7,750 bases of DNA, from contig DHQV01000045.1 of NCBI GenBank assembly GCA_002408185.1, forward strand, positions 4,128 through 11,877, in the 5' to 3' direction. The position numbers and the translations under genes were made by a program. Below the pieces are notes generated by a model. The model did not search any database, was not told the DNA's origin, and saw only the letters and a program-made list of their open reading frames with translations. Each line of letters starts with the position of its first letter. The stretch's first letter is position 1. Shown here one piece after another: positions 6,062 to 7,750 of the stretch. Origin of the DNA: Deltaproteobacteria bacterium UBA5329. GTDB taxonomy: Bacteria; Desulfobacterota; Syntrophorhabdia; Syntrophorhabdales; Syntrophorhabdaceae.

Positions 6062-6828
6062 TACTTCTTACTGCTTTTTAAGTATGTTATACCCATCCAT
6101 ATCCCCGCGGCTGTGAAGATGATACGCAGGTATAACTCCGGCATGAGATGGGCCAGCGAAGCACCGAGATAACCACCCGATGCCGCGCCCAATACCAGGC
6201 CGAAGGCAATTCGTGTGGCAACATTCCCCAGCCTGTAGTGTGTGAAGGCACCGACGGCGCTGCCGGGCAGCATGGCGAGGAGCGACGTGCCCTGGGCCAT
6301 ATGTTGGGGCATACCAATGCATATGACCAGCGAAGGTATCATGAGGCTGCCCCCACCGACCCCCATCATACCTGCCAAGAAACCCGTAAAGATTCCTGTG
6401 ACGATGAGAACGACGTAGTATCCGAAGGGTCCCGTCTGAAACGACAGCTTCAGGATGGTGCCCTTGGAAATGAGAAGAAGAGAGATGAAGATGACAAACC
6501 ATGCGAAGGCTTTTTCTAGTTTTCTTTCGGGAAGAGAATGGGCATACAGTGCACCGAAACGTGCGGTGAGCATCGCCGACGCAGCGAGGATAAGGGCGGC
6601 CGTCCAGTCTGCCGCTCCGTGACGGAAGTAAATTATCGAGCCGATAAGGCTCGTAAATACAATAGCAACGAGGCTCGTTCCGTGGGCCTCGTGCTGCCTT
6701 AACCGCATGGCCCAGTACATAAGCGGGATCATAATGAGCCCGCCCCCCAATCCTGCAAGGCCTCCGAAAAAACCTCCGCCCGACCCAATAAGAAGCCCCT
6801 TCGATTGATCTCTCCAGAAACTGGCCAT
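6061..6828 (-). CDS. TauE/SafE (TSUP) family membrane permease
   Basis: A 255-aa, very hydrophobic protein with about eight membrane segments in two homologous halves, the TSUP hallmark. Each half opens with a Gly-rich helix pair (FFGGLAGLGGGLIMIPLM about 19-36; FTGFLAGMMGVGGGSLMIP about 147-165) and continues with a matching GTSLxA...G...Y(F)R.G segment (about 49-71 and 183-206). The family exports or imports small sulfur or organic anions such as sulfite, sulfoacetate or taurine-derived compounds; the substrate cannot be read here. The start is uncertain: ATG 6828 and GTG 6837 both lack a Shine-Dalgarno. A TATAGT on the minus strand ends 7 nt before ATG 6828, which could mean a leaderless message, but I see no good -35. 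It is convergent with the formimidoyltransferase gene and divergent from the dodecin gene; no sulfur-metabolism gene is adjacent. Confidence 0.88.
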   Translation of the reverse strand: MASFWRDQSKGLLIGSGGGFFGGLAGLGGGLIMIPLMYWAMRLRQHEAHGTSLVAIVFTSLIGSIIYFRHGAADWTAALILAASAMLTARFGALYAHSLPERKLEKAFAWFVIFISLLLISKGTILKLSFQTGPFGYYVVLIVTGIFTGFLAGMMGVGGGSLMIPSLVICIGMPQHMAQGTSLLAMLPGSAVGAFTHYRLGNVATRIAFGLVLGAASGGYLGASLAHLMPELYLRIIFTAAGIWMGITYLKSSKK

Positions 6829-7020
6829 TGGGGACACTATAGCATGTACCGGCGTGTTTATCCACGTGCGTTCTTTACCTGTCTTACGGCATTTACCTTA
6901 TCCGAAATCGGGAAAATAGCAATGCTAAATCAGGGATATCCTTATTGTTGGCATATCTTGTTGAGGTCTAAATTGTACATGGGTGGAAAGGTCACTAGGA
7001 CGAACTCAAGGAGGAGCCAG

Positions 7021-7236
7021 ATGCGATCTGAAGGAAGTGTTGCACGCGTAACGGAAATTGTCGCCGATTCTACCAAAAGTTTCGAAGATGCCGTCATGAC
7101 AGGATTCAAGAGGGCTTCAAAGACGTTGCGGGGAATAACTGGAGTGCGCATAAAAGATCAGTATGCCCAGGTACAGGAGGGTGAGATCCTGAGATTCAGG
7201 GTAACCCTCGACATTATCTTTGTACTTGAAGGATAA
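7021..7236 (+). CDS. Dodecin-family protein lacking tryptophan
   Basis: A 71-aa protein with the dodecin pattern of strand, one helix and two strands: SVARVTEIVADS (6-17), the helix SFEDAVMTGFKRASKTLRG (20-38), then GVRIKDQ (41-47) and FRVTLDIIFVLEG at the C-terminus. Dodecins assemble as hollow dodecamers; the classical ones stack flavins between tryptophans. This protein has no tryptophan at all: the position equivalent to the flavin Trp is Gly41, and the Trp of the related GAWVKEQ group is Arg43. Flavin binding in the classical way is therefore unlikely; it may belong to the non-flavin (calcium-dodecin-like) branch. AAGGAGG six nt before ATG 7021 is the strongest ribosome site in the window and fixes the start, although the frame is open further upstream. 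It is monocistronic, with convergent and divergent neighbours. Confidence 0.9.
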   Translation: MRSEGSVARVTEIVADSTKSFEDAVMTGFKRASKTLRGITGVRIKDQYAQVQEGEILRFRVTLDIIFVLEG

Positions 7237-7243
7237 ATTAGTC

Positions 7244-7262
7244 CGAACTTCATTGATGTTCG
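7244..7262 (+). terminator. Weak hairpin downstream of the dodecin gene
   Basis: CGAAC (7244-7248) pairs with GTTCG (7258-7262) around a 9-nt loop, 8 nt after the dodecin stop codon. The stem is short and AATATT, not a clear T run, follows. It may be a weak terminator or message-stabilising end. Confidence 0.25.
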
Positions 7263-7284
7263 AATATTGAAAGAATAAAGATCC

Positions 7285-7310
7285 GAAGCTTGAACGCAAG
7301 GCCCAGCTTC
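7285..7310 (-). terminator. Hairpin at the 3' end of the methyltransferase gene
   Basis: On the minus strand GAAGCT (7310-7305) pairs with AGCTTC (7290-7285) around a 14-nt loop; two G-T wobble pairs can extend it to 8 bp. The stem begins inside the methyltransferase stop codon and is followed by the T-rich GATCTTTATTCTTTC tract. It is plausible as an intrinsic terminator, though the T run is interrupted. Confidence 0.4.
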
Positions 7311-7750
7311 AACTCCGGGCGACAGCCACAATCTCTTCGCAGGGTATCCTGATGCTGTTCCCCGACCGGAAGTTCGCAGCTGCGGACAGGGCGGCGTTGC
7401 GTATCCGCTGTGCTGCATCGTAAGGGATGCTCTTAAGGAGCATCTGCAGCCTGCCGCTTATCCCGACGACTGCTTCCCAATATTCCTCGGCGGATGCAAC
7501 CTCCATATATATAGTAAATCTGCCGGTCCTTATACTGGAAAAACCCGTGTCTTCAAGAATGTTCTCGATGCTTCCTTCCGTCCCGAAATCAAACCACATG
7601 GGCGCACCCGGGACCACTGCCGCTGGCCATATTTCGCGGATTACCCTGGCAATTATCCCGACAACGCATGTTTTATCGGGAGTGCTCCATACGGACAGGA
7701 CAATGCGGCCATTTTTTTCAAGACCCCCCCTCTGTGCCAATATAAGTGAG
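7309..7750 (-). CDS. SAM-dependent methyltransferase, C-terminal part (5' end outside window)
   Basis: The frame is open to the right edge, so only the last ~146 residues are seen. The segment NGRIVLSVWS matches the R-V-L-x-P-G-G-R-(l/i)-v-l-S-V-W strand of class I methyltransferases of the UbiE/Methyltransf_11 type. After it come the typical FDFGTEGSIENILEDTGFSSI (a subdomain with the AGF-like turn, here TGF) and an ASAEEYW...GISGRLQMLL tail that closes these proteins, ending in IVAVARS. The SAM-binding GxGxG motif would lie beyond the window. A TTG at 7740 could be read as a start but has no ribosome site, and the protein would lack its cofactor fold. The R-V-L-K-P-G-G turn reads here as R-G-G-L-E-K-N-G, one residue longer than usual, over runs of seven G and seven A on the coding strand; a frame error there is possible. 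The substrate is unknown. Confidence 0.75.
   Translation of the reverse strand, partial: SLILAQRGGLEKNGRIVLSVWSTPDKTCVVGIIARVIREIWPAAVVPGAPMWFDFGTEGSIENILEDTGFSSIRTGRFTIYMEVASAEEYWEAVVGISGRLQMLLKSIPYDAAQRIRNAALSAAANFRSGNSIRIPCEEIVAVARS

Noticed and set aside
6068..6865. A 265-codon minus-strand frame overlapping the TSUP permease.
   Set aside because: The overlapping permease frame has clear duplicated TSUP motifs and membrane segments, while this one is Arg/His/Cys-rich with no family signature.
6947..6962. TTGGCAT...TTGTTG upstream of the dodecin gene as a sigma54 promoter.
   Set aside because: The conserved GC of the -12 element is missing at the required distance from the -24 GG.
1..7750. 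Mobile elements, CRISPR arrays, tRNA or rRNA genes, riboswitches.
   Set aside because: I saw no repeated units, transposase or integrase motifs, tRNA-like cloverleafs or known riboswitch cores on either strand.

Overview
The window looks like bacterial chromosome from a strict anaerobe. A tungsten/molybdenum aldehyde:ferredoxin oxidoreductase family enzyme, a GltD-type Fe-S/FAD oxidoreductase and a PilZ protein would fit a syntrophic or sulfate-reducing Desulfobacterota-type organism. That placement is inference from gene content and protein style; there is no rRNA or other marker in the window. No tRNA, rRNA, CRISPR array, insertion sequence, integrase or phage gene was recognised.

Layout from left to right. 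(1) 1-940, minus: first ~313 residues of a GltD-like NAD(P)/FAD oxidoreductase whose N-terminal ferredoxin-like domain has lost all four [2Fe-2S] cysteines; it has its own near-consensus sigma70 promoter (974-1002). (2) 1024-1565, minus: a secreted phospholipase D/Nuc-type nuclease split by an apparent one-base deletion near 1397-1405. (3) 1664-2371, plus: a PilZ-domain (c-di-GMP receptor type) protein, divergent from the nuclease. (4) 2470-3069 and 3152-4888, minus: an aldehyde:ferredoxin oxidoreductase family enzyme followed by a conserved-looking protein of unknown function with a MoaD/ThiS-like stretch, probably co-transcribed. (5) 5108-6013, plus: a stand-alone glutamate formimidoyltransferase, divergent from the oxidoreductase, with a promoter that contains a perfect inverted repeat. 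(6) 6061-6828, minus: a TauE/SafE (TSUP) permease. (7) 7021-7236, plus: a small dodecin-family protein without any tryptophan. (8) 7309-7750, minus: C-terminal part of a SAM-dependent methyltransferase that runs off the right edge.

The genes are mostly single transcription units in alternating orientation, so no multi-gene pathway can be read from the window. The one likely functional pair is the oxidoreductase and the unknown protein downstream of it. The most interesting signals are that pair, the degenerate ferredoxin domain of the GltD-like enzyme, the Trp-less dodecin, and several hairpins or inverted repeats placed where they could control expression. I see no convincing evidence of a wholly new multi-component system; the unknown protein next to the oxidoreductase is the best candidate for something undescribed.
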